A stretch of 64,000 nt of DNA from NCBI RefSeq assembly GCF_963966145.1, contig NC_091050.1, positions 17,794,001 to 17,858,000 of the forward strand, in the 5' to 3' direction. The notes under the pieces are model-generated. The model saw only the letters and a program-made list of their open reading frames with translations, had not been told where the DNA came from and made no database searches. This document shows, piece after piece, positions 46,491 to 57,095 of this stretch (within the stretch, counting starts at the first letter, position 1; every line of letters starts with the position of its first letter). The position numbers and the translations under genes were made by a program. Source of the stretch: Tenebrio molitor. Its lineage: Eukaryota > Arthropoda > Insecta > Coleoptera > Tenebrionidae.

Positions 46491-47106
46491 ATGAGCTTTG
46501 GTTGGCAGCCAATCTACCAGCCGCAGCACATAAAACTTCATTTTTGCTCCTCATAACATAATATACTATTTTACACTTTTTAATTTTGGATTAGTAAATT
46601 ATAAATTTTTTGAAAATTCTTTTTTTGGCTTGTCTAGACTGAGCTACGGAAACATTTTTTTCCAAACACACTACAATGGCGTTAACAATCTTGAAGCTAC
46701 TATCATCTTCTCCTTTGGAGATTATTTGGAGATTATTCTGAGAAACATACTGCTTCAATTACAGCTTCTTTTTCGCAGTAAGCGTTGGCGACGTAGTTGA
46801 ATGTGCCGAAGCCTCATAACATGAGTGAGACTAGTATCGCCGATAGTTGGCGCTATCGGCGGTCGTGAAAATCTGTCTACTAGTTTGTCTAACGTTGCGA
46901 GGCTGGCGGCACATCCAAAAGTTGTGTGGGTTTTCAACGCCAACTGCGATGGGACATTCATTATAATAACCCTCTACATATAAACTTTTTATTTAATAAT
47001 TTTGCAACCAAGACTGCTTTAATCCACTTAACGCTCATAAACAAAACAATCAAACACTAAATAAATACTTCAATAAATTACAGCTATGAAAGCATAGTTA
47101 ATAGTT
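46491..47106. other. No gene recognised
   Basis: AT-rich spacer with GC-richer patches near 46780-46900. No coding resemblance. Confidence 0.35.
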
Positions 47107-47150
47107 TCCAAATAATGTTATGTTGTTAACTGATTTAAAAGATAAAATAA
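47107..47150 (+). promoter_or_regulatory. Conserved upstream block of the receptor D pseudogene
   Basis: CAAATAATGTTATGTTGTTA and CTGATTTAAAAGATAAAAT lie about 120 bp before the former start codon and match receptors A and C. Confidence 0.45.
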
Positions 47151-47533
47151 AATTATAAACATCCTGAAATCAATAACTTTTATTTCCATCGTGCGTCATG
47201 TAAGTATTATTCTTTTGTTGATTTCCTGTTGCTACGTCAAAACATGATTACAATAAACGTTAGTGAAAATGGATACAAAGATAATATGTAGACGTGATTT
47301 TTCGATTTGGAAATATTTTATCTATAACTTCCCAATCTACATCAAACAAAAAATTCACTTATTTTCAGAAATTTTGTGGATTAGTCAAATTCATATTATT
47401 GTCTACTGTTAAATTTTATCACTTCGGCGTGATACAATTTAGTATACAATTATACAATTTCTACAAGCACACCCAATGGTTTCAATTACTGAAATATCTG
47501 CACCATACGGAGTGTCATAATAGTATATTAAAG

Positions 47534-47645
47534 AACGACTTTTATAAGGGTTGATTTAGCGCACGAGTCCCAGGTGTAGAAAACGACCCGTAGGGGAGTT
47601 TTCTATGGGACGAGTGCGCTAATACCCTTATAAAACGAGTTTTTA
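47534..47645. repeat. Palindrome, locus 7, inside receptor D pseudogene
   Basis: The arms ACTTTTATAAGGG and AGCGCACGAGTCCCA are matched inverted by TGGGACGAGTGCGCT and CCCTTATAAAACGAGT. The apex is ACGACCCGTAGGGGAG. It interrupts the receptor right after TGTCATAATAGTATATTA. Confidence 0.88.
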
Positions 47646-48180
47646 TGTTATTTTTTAGAATTTGCACCCTTGTTTTAATTTTTAAATAAAAAAATTAAAT
47701 TTCCTAATTCTACGGAATTTTGTATTAATTGTTAATTCAAGGTAACGGCTGCAACTACGGGATCATTATAAATGTTTGTAACAACTAGTGCGCGTACCGG
47801 CGCACCTAAAGCATAGCGCAGAGCCACCTACGATGGGACAATCATTTATAATGACCCTGCACATCTGCAACATATGTTAAAAAGTAGAGTTTGAACATTA
47901 ATATTGGAAGTTTTTTGGTGTAAATGTAAATGACAATAATACACTGAAATATTGATAAAAATTTTCTTAGAGATCTATTAAACTACGAGTGCTTTAATGG
48001 ATAGCCATAAACGACTCCAAATTGAATACAATAATAGACCTATTAGAGACGCAAATTCTAATAAAGTAAATTTAGACTATACTACTTACAATTTGTGATA
48101 TTGCAATTGTTAGAAATTTTGATCATATTATTTTTTTTAGGAATATCCAAAACGATTGGCATTATGTTTATTTGTATCGT

Positions 48181-48782
48181 GCGATCCAAAAGTCTTTCTA
48201 TCAAGTGGGTCATGACAGTAGAAACGAATGCCGTTGGGCTGCAGCATATTTGGTGCATATTTAAATGAAAATTAAAAATATGTTTTCAGACGACCACTGT
48301 GAAATATGGCACATTTCACACGGTTTTTCCTTAGTGAAAATTTAAAATTGCAAACGATTTCAACACGAACACGAACGAACAGCCTAACCATGTACAATGA
48401 AAAATTTGAGAAATCTGATTGGCCGACAGCTGTGTTTTTATATTGTACACGGGCCGATGATTAACGATGTCTATCTCCGCGCAACGGCATAATTATTTTG
48501 TCCGCAGCTCTGTCGAATAATATTTGAAGTTTGAAGGGATGCCGAATATTAGCGTTTTTTTTTTGTGGTCGTGGGAAAAATATCGTGTATACCACGTGTT
48601 GAAAATTCGATTTCACACTCGTTTGCTTAAGCCACGCGCCTACGGCTTGTGGCCCAATTCTGCAAACTCGTGTGAAATCTTTCATTTTCAACTCTTGATA
48701 TACAATATACTATTTTTTTTTTATTTTATGGTGTAATTATAATAATGTCATGACTCACTTGATAGAAAGACTTTTGGATCGC
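48181..48782. mobile_element. 602-bp inverted-repeat element in receptor D pseudogene
   Basis: The ends are GCGATCCAAAAGTCTTTCTA and its reverse complement, continuing through TCAAGTG(G)GTCATGAC. No transposase is present. The right half contains palindrome locus 8 (48586-48711). Confidence 0.92.
48586..48711. repeat. Palindrome, locus 8
   Basis: The arms GTGTTGAAAATTCGATTTCA and CACTCGTTTGC are matched inverted. The apex GCCACGCGCCTACGGCTTGT closes near TAC. The right outer end is ACAATATACTATTTTT. Confidence 0.85.
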
Positions 48783-49377
48783 TCGGTAGTGAAATCTACT
48801 TTCAACGATTCTACGTAAATAGAATACTAGAAATGTTGTCGTACAGGTACCAACGTCAACATCGACTCTTAAAAATAAGTTCAAAAAATGTATAAATTCA
48901 GTACTTTTATAAAATGTTGCTTTAATCACGAAACAATTTGTACATGTTGAAAGAGGCGACTGACGCCTTCAATGACATTTTTGGTTGGAGTACTGTTCTG
49001 AATATTTTCTACTACAGCATCAGAACTCTAACGCTTCTTGACATGTTCCTCAGAAGGTCCCTTTCGACTGTCAAATGAGACAGGAAGTGTGTTGGGTATG
49101 AAACTTCAATTTTCTGTAAATATTTTACCAAGCATTTATTTTCAGGGGCCTACTGTGGCAAATGTGCATTTATGTGATTCCATCTTGCATGAATATGCGC
49201 ACATTATGAGTTTGGTGTGCAAGTTGGAGGGCTCTAAGTGAAAGTGGAACGTTTGTAAATAAAAAATTAAATTTTCTTTAAGGTCATATTTTGCACCTTA
49301 GCCCAAAGTTTACAGCCGCGAAATTTTTTTCCCTTGATAAAACTACATTGTTCAGCATCTTGTACAGCATAACTAAC

Positions 49378-49553
49378 GGGTGTTTTTTTTAAATTTGGCG
49401 TCGAAGTAGGCTTTGAACTGTCCATTGTGAACACACTCTATACAGGTTGCGGATCACGGATCAGCTGTTTAAATCTTATGCTTTCCACGAGTGGTGCGAT
49501 CTCAATCGACTCTTCCAACGCCTACTTCGACGCCAAATTTAAAAAAACACCCT
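49378..49553. repeat. Miniature inverted-repeat element, family C, copy 2
   Basis: The ends are GGGTGTTTTTTTTAAATTTG and its near-perfect reverse complement, continuing GCGTCGAAGTAGGC. It is inserted in exon 2 of the receptor D pseudogene and related to 29477-29635. Confidence 0.9.
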
Positions 49554-49756
49554 TTACGTTTTTGTTTGTAATAATTCAGTATACATTTTATTAGTAATAA
49601 ATTAGAACTGCTTTAAAAAGAATTAAACATGAAATTTTTCATTTATTTGCGTTCATAAAATATGTGATTTTTAATCGGTCCAGAAGCGTTAAAAAAAAAT
49701 GCCGTAGGGTGTAATTTTTTAACACAATTATACATTCATTCATAATAGTAGTTTAT

Positions 49757-50130
49757 TTAACGAGTTCGTATGTAAATTGGGCTTTTTTTGGCATGAGTGG
49801 GCCACGAGTTCACACAGGAGAAAATTTTCAAATTCTGACAGTGTCGAAAAAAATTGTTATTTAAAAATTTACGTGCGCCAAAAATTGTTTCTTTTTTGTT
49901 TGACACTGTCAGAATTTGAGAATTTTCTCCTGTGTGAACGGATTTTGATACATTTGACAATTCAAAACGAAACGTCAAGCTAATTTTAAAGATTTTAAGC
50001 GATTTATAGCCTTTAAGGGGCTCGTCGAACAAAAAAACGTTGTATTCAACTTGTTCGTGTGTAAATTGGACTTTTTTTGGCATGAGTGGGCCAGTTTAAA
50101 ACGCGAGTGAAACGAACTCGTTAAGTAAAC
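49757..50130. repeat. Foldback element related to 16530-16790
   Basis: Both ends carry GTAAATTGG(G/A)CTTTTTTTGGCATGAGTGGGCC in direct sense, with an internal inverted pair GGAGAAAATTTTCAAATTCT / AGAATTTGAGAATTTTCTCC. The outermost sequence is ATAGTAGTTTATTTAACGAG on the left and CTCGTTAAGTAAACGACTAT on the right. Confidence 0.75.
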
Positions 50131-50139
50131 GACTATTCT

Positions 50140-50590
50140 AGAAACACTAGTAAAAAGTCAATTTTTAACACGGCGAACATGCATAAAAAATTAGGTTTTT
50201 TCCACTAGTGTTAAAAGTAATGAGAAGTCGTTTGTCACAATGACGTTTTGACAGAGCAGCACAGAAAGATTCATAAATACCAGAATAATAAGCTCTAGCT
50301 ATCTACAATCGAGAGACGGTGTTGAAAATAGGCACACTCCATGACTCAATGCACTTCTGCGTCCTGCTTTCAATTATATTTTTAACTTAACTTCATTTTT
50401 TAAGTGCTTTTAATGGTGTTTGTACTGTTTGTAAAAAAAATAGTGTATGATTTTCGTGTTAAAAGTGATTTTATTTTGTTCGAAGGGTTTTTCCACTAGC
50501 TGCGCTCGTTCCGAAATCTTCCCTTCTCTCCAAATAAAATCTTACTTTTAACACTTCCATCAATTATATCATAAATAACTATTGTATGCA
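50140..50590. repeat. Dispersed repeat, copy 2, with a palindrome
   Basis: This is similar to 38846-38890 plus 39377-39690. Near its right end is a palindrome at about 50465-50545 (AGATTTTATTTGG-type arms, apex CTAGCTGCGCTCG) that copy 1 lacks. Confidence 0.8.
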
Positions 50591-50720
50591 ACTCGTTAGT
50601 AAAGTATCTTTTTTTACTCGGCGGATTTGCCCACTCGCTTCGCTCGAGTGGCAAATTTTCCTTATTGTAAAAAAAGTTTTACTTTACTCACTTGTTACAT
50701 AAATAACTATTATTCAAACG
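50591..50720. repeat. Palindrome, locus 9
   Basis: The arms CTCGTTAGTAAAGTA and TTTTTTTAC are matched inverted. The apex CCACTCGCTTCGCTCGAGTG closes on TTC. Both outer flanks contain AAATAACTATT. Confidence 0.85.
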
Positions 50721-51454
50721 ATATAATAACACAAAAAATTAAATTTTTAAATTTTTTTACACAAGAATTGGTAAATAATAAATTATTAAAATTGAATACA
50801 GCAATCATAAAGGGATAGTTACGAGTATTTGTACAACTATGTAGTTATAAAATTCGTTTCTTTTTTCATGAATTTGAAACAAACAAATGAGTGGAAAAAA
50901 GAGACTTGCATAACGTGTTGTACACACTATTTTTTTGCATATTGTTGTAAGTTGAGAAATTTGGCCTAAAAGGATTTATGAAAAATGAAAAAAAAAGTAG
51001 GTATGCTTCGACAATCATCTCCAAGGAGATGGAATAAAAGTAATACTTTCATTACGATTTTTCGTTTAAAAAAGTGCTACTTTCATTACGATATGCAAAA
51101 ACAAATGTGTTTTGTCGGAAACTAAAGTTCCAAATAAGTTTTAGGAAGATGGTATTGTAATTTTACTAGGTTAATTGTTTGCGCTGTAAATTTCTACAAA
51201 ATAATAAAACAAATCTTATTTTCAGAAAACGGACACTACTTTAATGTTTAAGGAAAATTTTCATAGGAACGGGTTTTTCACGCGGTTATAGAAATAGGTA
51301 TTCGTATATCCTTTTAAATCGATAAAGCTTTTAAATTTATTTCTACATATAAAATAAATTCGTATCAGCCGACAAATTCGTTTTAGTCCATTTCACTACT
51401 ATAAACAAACTAATCAAATAAATATAAATACCTCTTTAGACTATAGTCATGCTA
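50721..51454. other. No gene recognised
   Basis: AT-rich spacer before receptor E. Confidence 0.4.
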
Positions 51455-51490
51455 TTCAAATAATGTTATTTACATCCAAGATATAAAAAA
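51455..51490 (+). promoter_or_regulatory. Conserved upstream block of receptor E (diverged)
   Basis: CAAATAATGTTATTTACATC then CAAGATATAAAAAA lies about 105 bp before the start codon. The gene-proximal block CTTAGTCGATTTCTTAGTAC is well kept. Confidence 0.4.
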
Positions 51491-51592
51491 ATGTAAAAAT
51501 GTAATCAATACGTCTATTTCAAGTGTGTTTGTTTATCACTTAGTCGATTTCTTAGTACCATCTAGTTACGTCGAAACATGAAGTCTGTAAAA

Positions 51593-52736
51593 ATGGATAC
51601 AAAAATAATTGATGTGATTTTTCGGTTTGGAAGCATCTTATTGATAACTCCCCGATCTATTAGAGCAAACAGAAAATCAACTTATTACCAAAAATTGTGT
51701 GGATTTTTGATATTTATAGTATTAATAACTTTTATCAATTTCTACTTTTTTGGCGTTAGACTAGTTGGGAGAAAACCACCTTTCACTCAATACATTTTAT
51801 TAATGTTAATGATAAGCACATACTTCATTCACGATTTTAACATTTTGATAATTATTAAATTAAGCAAGCACGCCCAGTGGTTTCACTTAATGAAATGTTT
51901 CGAATGTACGCAATGCCACAAGAATAAATTTAAGCAATACTACTTGCAATTTGTAATATCACAAGTGACAGTATTTATTGTTACCTTAGTTGGAAACTGT
52001 GTTTTTTTAATTTTTTTTGATGTAGTTCATATGATAAGTATTTTGATTATTTGTATAGAAACCTATATGCAACTATTCTACTTAGTTTTACGCTGTATCA
52101 TTTTAAATATGTTGTTGTCCAGGTATCAATATCAAAATCAAGTTTTATTAAAATCAATATCAAAAGAACCACAAATTCAACACTTGATTAAAGTACTAAT
52201 GGATGTGCAAGACAATTTGCTTATTCTGAAAAAGGCTGCTGACATCTTCAACGACATTTTTGGATGGACCACCCTCTTGAACATTTTCGCCGCTTCCATC
52301 AGAACTCTAACTGTACTTGACATTTTCATCAAAAATGAAGGTCCCTTTCAGTTGTACAGTAATACAAGAAGTCTACTCAATATATCCTTCCACGCTACTG
52401 TGCTTCTCATATCTTGGGTATAAAATTTTAGTCTTTTTTAAATGTTTGTAAATCAACCATTTATTCCAGAGTGGTGTTATTGCAAATGTGTTTTTATGCG
52501 ACTCCATCTTGCAAAAGCATGTACAAATTTTGTCTTTGGTGTGCAAATTAGCAGCTACAAGCGAAAGCAGATTTGTAAGAATGAAATTGAATTCGCTTCT
52601 TAGTGTAATTGTGCATCTTCGGCCAGAGTTTAAAGCTGCAAGATTTTTTTCCCTTGACAAAAGCACATTGCTCAGTATTTTGTACTGTATCATTACGTTT
52701 TTGTTTGTAATAATTCAATTTAAATTAAATTTGTAA
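51593..52736 (+). CDS. Gustatory receptor E (7tm_7 family)
   Basis: Exons are 51593-52417 and 52470-52736, with a 52-bp phase-0 intron, giving 363 residues. The start MDTKIIDVIFRFGSIL is chosen by alignment with the paralogues; an in-frame ATG at 51578 would add five residues (MKSVK). NDIFGWTTLLNIF and FFSLDKSTLLSILYC are conserved, and the C-terminus is TFLFVIIQFKLNL, the closest match in this array to the TYhhhhhQF gustatory-receptor signature. It is the most divergent intact copy: exon 2 has one codon fewer and a different loop (TSESRFVRMKLNSL). No lesion is seen. It is the last intact member before the array decays. Confidence 0.9.
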
Positions 52737-52763
52737 TTTAAAATATACTTTTTTTTGCACGAC

Positions 52764-52892
52764 CCAACGATTTTAATTAAAAAAAGCCGAAAATTTTAAA
52801 ATTATCTTTAACTGTCAAGCTAAGTTTAAGTGTTATGTTCACGGTTAAAAATAATTTTAAAACCTTCGACTTTTTTCAATTAAAATTGTTGG
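52764..52892. repeat. Foldback element
   Basis: Arms of about 50 bp start CCAACGATTTTAATTAAAAA, with an inverted partner TTTTTTCAATTAAAATTGTTGG, around a spacer of about 30 bp. Confidence 0.85.
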
Positions 52893-53279
52893 CTCAATTA
52901 TTGTTTCCAAGCTTTTTTAAGACAATAATTGTGAGAAATTACTCTTTAATGCGCACCCTTTCCCTATTCAGCCACAAGATATATCTACGGCTAGAGTAAA
53001 AGATTATGGCAAAACAGTTTGAATTTCTTTTTAGCTTACTAGAAAAGCTTTGCCATGAAAAAAGTTTCAAGATCTGCAATTCTTCACTTACCTACTACTA
53101 TCGACAATTTGTAATTATTATCAGAAATAATAATGAATTTGTTCTTATCCAAAATCCTTTTTTTACCACCTAAAGTTATGAACAAAAATTCAAAGATTCA
53201 CAAGTTTATTATTAGTCTTGTTATAATAATTAATCACTGTACTGTTAGTAAACTAAAAATATAAACAAATAAGACGAAC

Positions 53280-53520
53280 ATTAAGAATAAATACAATTTA
53301 TTACTTTTAACAACTCCAAGACTTCTTGGTTCGTCTCTTCCTCTACCAAATGTAAAGGAATCTTCCTTTTCTTATTTTTGTAGTATACATCAGCATTTTA
53401 GATATTGCACAGTCGACAAATGTCTTCGACAAGCAATATCATGCCCCATCCTGATCCACCACATGAACTTTGGCTCCATTCTTATAGAGGCGTTGGACAA
53501 TTATCAAAAATTTTCAAAAG
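53280..53520 (-). pseudogene. Duplicated fragment of the NACHT-ankyrin 3' end
   Basis: The sequence matches 58362-58620 closely, including TTTTTGTAGTATACATCAGC, ATATTGCACAGTCGACAAAT and CTTTGGCTCCATTCT. It carries internal deletions: the stretch after CATCAGCATTTT lacks about 10 bp, and the piece encoding HDAACRGH is altered. It corresponds to the last two ankyrin repeats and the stop region. It is not expressed as a gene on its own. Confidence 0.88.
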
Positions 53521-54139
53521 CTCCGGTAGTCATTCAATCCCTGATAGACATCTTTAGTAATTGTTTTCGTGCAAGCCACTTTTCAAACCCCTGAAAATTC
53601 GCTTACACTATCATGATCTCCAAGTCCACTAAAGACCCCTCGGTAGGAAGAGGACTACAGACCCATATACCTGTTAAACATTTCAAGTACTGCACACGCC
53701 AAGGACTCCTCATCAACCGAATTATAAAAATTCCCAAGTGAAAAAAAATATCCTCCGACCACCTTTCTAGTCATAGCATGGCCCCACCCCTGAGCTCCAG
53801 GAACTCGTAGACTACACCGGCAGTACAGTCCGTAAAAATCCGGCTCATCGACACGAGCACCACTTTATTCCTCCGGGCCCAGGACCAGGATTGCGGACAA
53901 AGAAACCCGGACCCAGGACCACTTGGACTCCAGGATTTCAGGACCAAGCCAGAACCAATTCTTTTTCTCTTTTTTTAGACACCGCCGCCCTCGAGGACCC
54001 ATGAATGAAGAATAAGAAGAAAACAAACAACAAAGAAGACCACAGCCAACACGTTAATTTTTTTTTTTTTAATTTTTTTTTCAAGTATTGTTAATCATAT
54101 TTAAGAACGACAATTCTGCCATGAAATATTTAACTCTCA
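53521..54139. other. No gene recognised; low-complexity GGACC patch
   Basis: Between 53870 and 53960 there are repeated CCCAGGACCA / GACCCAGGACC units. No coding resemblance. Confidence 0.4.
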
Positions 54140-54310
54140 AGGCTGAAAAGGCCTTAAGCTGCTCAATATATTATTCCAAACAATTATGCTTCTTACAGCT
54201 TGAATATACATACATAGAACTTCACTCTTATAAGTGTTCCACCAATTACATAATTCCAGAGCGGTACTCTAGCAAACGTATTCTTATGTGACTCCATCTT
54301 CCAAAATCAC
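54140..54310 (+). pseudogene. Gustatory receptor F fragment
   Basis: The end of exon 1, the intron and the beginning of exon 2 of the receptor family are recognisable: TTCTTACAGCTTGAATATAC (compare CTTGGGTATA), TACATAATTCCAG, then AGCGGTACTCTAGCAAACGT encoding SGTLANVFLCDSIFQNH. The rest is missing. It marks the decayed end of the receptor array. Confidence 0.8.
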
Positions 54311-54689
54311 AAAAAATACTCTTTTCGAAAATATTAAACTTCACCCCCCGTGCCATTTAAAAAAATCAAGTTACCATTGCATCTTCAAAATATATGACGT
54401 TAGAAAATTGAAAAAAATCTCAGATGATAGAATTTGAACACTCCTAACTGTGTGCCAAATCCAACGAGCTCTGTTAAACCGTTTTGAAAATATGTAGGTG
54501 TATCCATACTGTGCAGCGACCCTGAATATGATTTTTCGAACATCTAAAATAGAAAATAGCCAGACAACCATTTTATTAATAAAAGATTAATCAGTAATAA
54601 ACAAGTAATAATTAAATGTACATATAGATATAAATCATAAACAATGCAGTTCTTCAAGTGGAGTTACATAAGGCAGAGTGCCTAAAATA

Positions 54690-54772
54690 CTTGCAGAAAT
54701 CGTACTTTGACGAACCGAGAGAAAAATTGTCGTCAAGGCGGCTTTGCGGCCGAGACAAGACAATCTCGAGGT
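54690..54772. repeat. Palindrome, locus 10 (imperfect)
   Basis: TTTGACGA ... TCGTCAAA and TTGTC ... GACAA pairs surround the apex GGCGGCTTTGCGGCCGAG. Confidence 0.6.
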
Positions 54773-54959
54773 CGTCAAAAGATTTCGTAGCCGAGGTGTA
54801 CACAACATTTTGTGTGCAACCCGAAAATTTGTAATTATAAAATGAACAAGTAAAATTTCCTTCACTGTCAATAAAAATAAAGTCGGCCTACATGTCGCCA
54901 TGTCGCTATGGAAACGACATAAATAAAACAATTCACTTTGAGAAAAATTGCAAAAATGT

Positions 54960-55180
54960 CCGAAGAAAATTACGATGTTTCAGTTCCGTGTACTCATCCA
55001 GAACTAAAAAAATATTATAAATTGTGCAGTGTCGGATTTGAAACCTGAAAAATCTAAACGGCAATATGAAAAATGTTACAGTGACTTTGAGACTGTAACA
55101 AGAAGAATGTGAAAACCGTGTCGGATAATGTTGTACTGGCTTACCTATTTATTGGAATTTATTTATTGTGGAAGATAAAT
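54960..55180 (+). pseudogene. Decayed coding fragment, possibly tyrosine-recombinase element
   Basis: MSEENYDVSVPCTHPELKK is followed, one frame over, by LKPEKSKRQYEKCYSDFETV and, after a TGA and another shift, by VSDNVVLAYLF. The pattern resembles the N-terminal core-binding helices of Crypton-like tyrosine recombinases in arthropod genomes. This is a weak, motif-level resemblance only. Confidence 0.35.
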
Positions 55181-56077
55181 GTTTAGTTCTGTTATGCTAG
55201 GTTGTATCATTTGTTCTTTTTTGGGTTATTTTAATCGTGGAAATATCAGGAGCCGTGCAAAGACACAAATAAACCAAAATATCTGTTGATGACATTCAGG
55301 AAATGTTACGAGATATTTCTCTTTTTGATCGGTGAAAAATTAACCAAAATTAACCTAATTCACATGTGTATGTTTCATATAGATGATAGATCGATAACGG
55401 GGATCTTTCTTATCGACTCCTCAACCTCATGCGGCTGTCTCATTTGAAATTGGCGGAAATTTCAAATCGGATGAAAATTCTGTACTAATAATGGCCGTTC
55501 CGGACACAAAATCCAACTTTAACTGTAACCAATCCAGGTTTTGTAAGATTACACCGGAAATATGCAGATAAAGATGTTGTAATTGTAATAATAAATAAAT
55601 ATAAAAATGACTTTTACTTTTACGGGCGTCGTCAAGGCAACGGCTGCGAAATTCAATTTCGCGGCCTGTTGTATGCACGCGAAGTGCTCATTTCGCGTAC
55701 GGTTGCACACAAAAATATTTTTTTGTAATTTGCCTCCATTTTTATTCTCTAATAGACATACTAACGAACGCGACGTCATCATCTAGGATGTCCTTATAGC
55801 CATTATTTCACGGAACATTTTACGAAAATTTTTAGGTTGGCAAAGCTTGATTCGTCATGCGTGCATGCGGGCGTGCATGAAAGATTATCTTTCATATTCG
55901 TGTTTTGTGACGGAATTTGGATAAAACAAAAGGCGACTTTGAAGACTTGATCAAATTTTCACTTTTAAAATTAAGACATTACCAAACGCCACGAAAATCC
56001 CTAAATCGAGGAAAGTAAACATTTTTGTTTAAAAACGGCTTAAAAAGGGCAAATTACAAAAAAAAAATGGTATAAAA
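55181..56077. other. No gene recognised
   Basis: Small inverted pairs lie around 55640-55720 (GCGAAATTCAATTTCGCGG, CGCGAAGTGCTCATTTCGCG). No coding resemblance. Confidence 0.4.
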
Positions 56078-56192
56078 AACTCTTTCCATAAGACCTTGAA
56101 GCACTCATTCTTTAAAATAACTCGTGGCTACGCCACTCGTTTTTTAATCTTGAATTCGTGCTTCAAGACTGGTCTTATGAAACTTGTCTTTT
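56078..56192. repeat. Palindrome, locus 11
   Basis: The arms CATAAGACCTTGAAGCAC and TTAAAATAACTCGT are matched inverted. The apex ACTCGTGGCTACGCCACTCG closes on TAC. The right outer end is TTAATATACTAATATG. Confidence 0.88.
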
Positions 56193-56483
56193 AATATACT
56201 AATATGAAACGAATTTATAGCTGTACACTTTCAAGTCATTTTAATGGTAGTTTTTATGCACCTCTTCACTTCTATATTTTGTAAACTTCTATAGAAACTT
56301 ACTGCTGCAGCCAAGCTATTGAGAAATTGTTTTGAATAAATAATAGATCTGTCGTTCTGCAAAAACACTTTCTCAACAAAAAGAGTTGTAGGTAAATAGA
56401 CTACGTCCACTGATAGAATGCATTTTTTTAAATATCCTTAGATAACAAAATCCCCAAACCATAACATTAAAATATTAAGAAAG

Positions 56484-56730
56484 TACGGAGTGATCAAGAA
56501 TGACTGAGTCTGTTGGTAACAATGAAATTTGGCAAATTTAAAATTTACCAACGAAGGTTAATTTTTGTAATAGTATAAACATAACCTGCATTACCAAGAA
56601 TGTTTTTAATGTCATCTCAAGTTAAAAAATCCGGTCAGTGCGTGGTCAGTGCCAATTACTAGACAAAAATCACCAGTATTTTCAATTGTTTCATTGCCAA
56701 CAGACTCAGTCATTGTTGATCACGCTGTAT
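56484..56730. repeat. Inverted-repeat element, family E, copy 2
   Basis: The ends TACGGAGTGATCAAGAATGA and its inverted partner, then CTGAGTCTGTTGG, bound an interior of about 250 bp. It is a short relative of 43414-44568. Confidence 0.88.
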
Positions 56731-57095
56731 CATAGATTGTGTTGGTAATATCTTGAAGCATTCGCGCCACTGATTCTCATTGGTTGTTATGAAACCCATG
56801 CGAAAAATAAATTATATGACATTTCAAATTTGAAATTGTCAGTTCTGTCAAGTGGTTTAAGCATTTAGATTTGCGATTTTTCATCTATAGAGCTTTGTTT
56901 TGCGATTCTCTGGTTTGAAGAGTTATTCGTTTTGATCGTGTTGCTGTTTTGATCTGTTCCGTTACGATTTTTTGTTGATTTTTTTAAATTTGTGAAGTAA
57001 GTGCGTGCCTCAAGAATCTAATTACAAACATCGAAAATAGTACGGAGGTAATTTTTGTTCATGCATTAAACAGGAGTACATATTATAGCTATTAA

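Larger units (their letters stand above)
47269..49592 (+). pseudogene. Gustatory receptor D pseudogene
   Basis: Homology to receptors A-C is clear but broken. The start MDTKII is followed by a frameshift, then IFRFGNILSITSQS resumes at 47294. About 45 codons are deleted before HTQWFQLLKYLHHTECH. A palindrome at 47534-47645 and unrelated DNA follow. The sequence resumes at about 48066 (FRLYYLQFV) and is cut at 48181 by a 602-bp element. It resumes at 48783 (LEMLSYRYQ, then DIFGWSTVLNIF). Exon 2 begins near 49147 (PTVANVHLCDSILHEYA), is frameshifted, is cut by a miniature element at 49378-49553, and ends near 49592. It is non-functional by several independent events. Confidence 0.92.

Noticed and set aside
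34708..52736. Interpreting the five tandem receptors as odorant receptors (7tm_6)
   Set aside because: The short last exon ends TFLLVIIQYKF / TFLFVIIQFK, the gustatory-receptor TYhhhhhQF-type motif, and the layout of a long first exon plus a short last exon fits 7tm_7 gustatory receptors.
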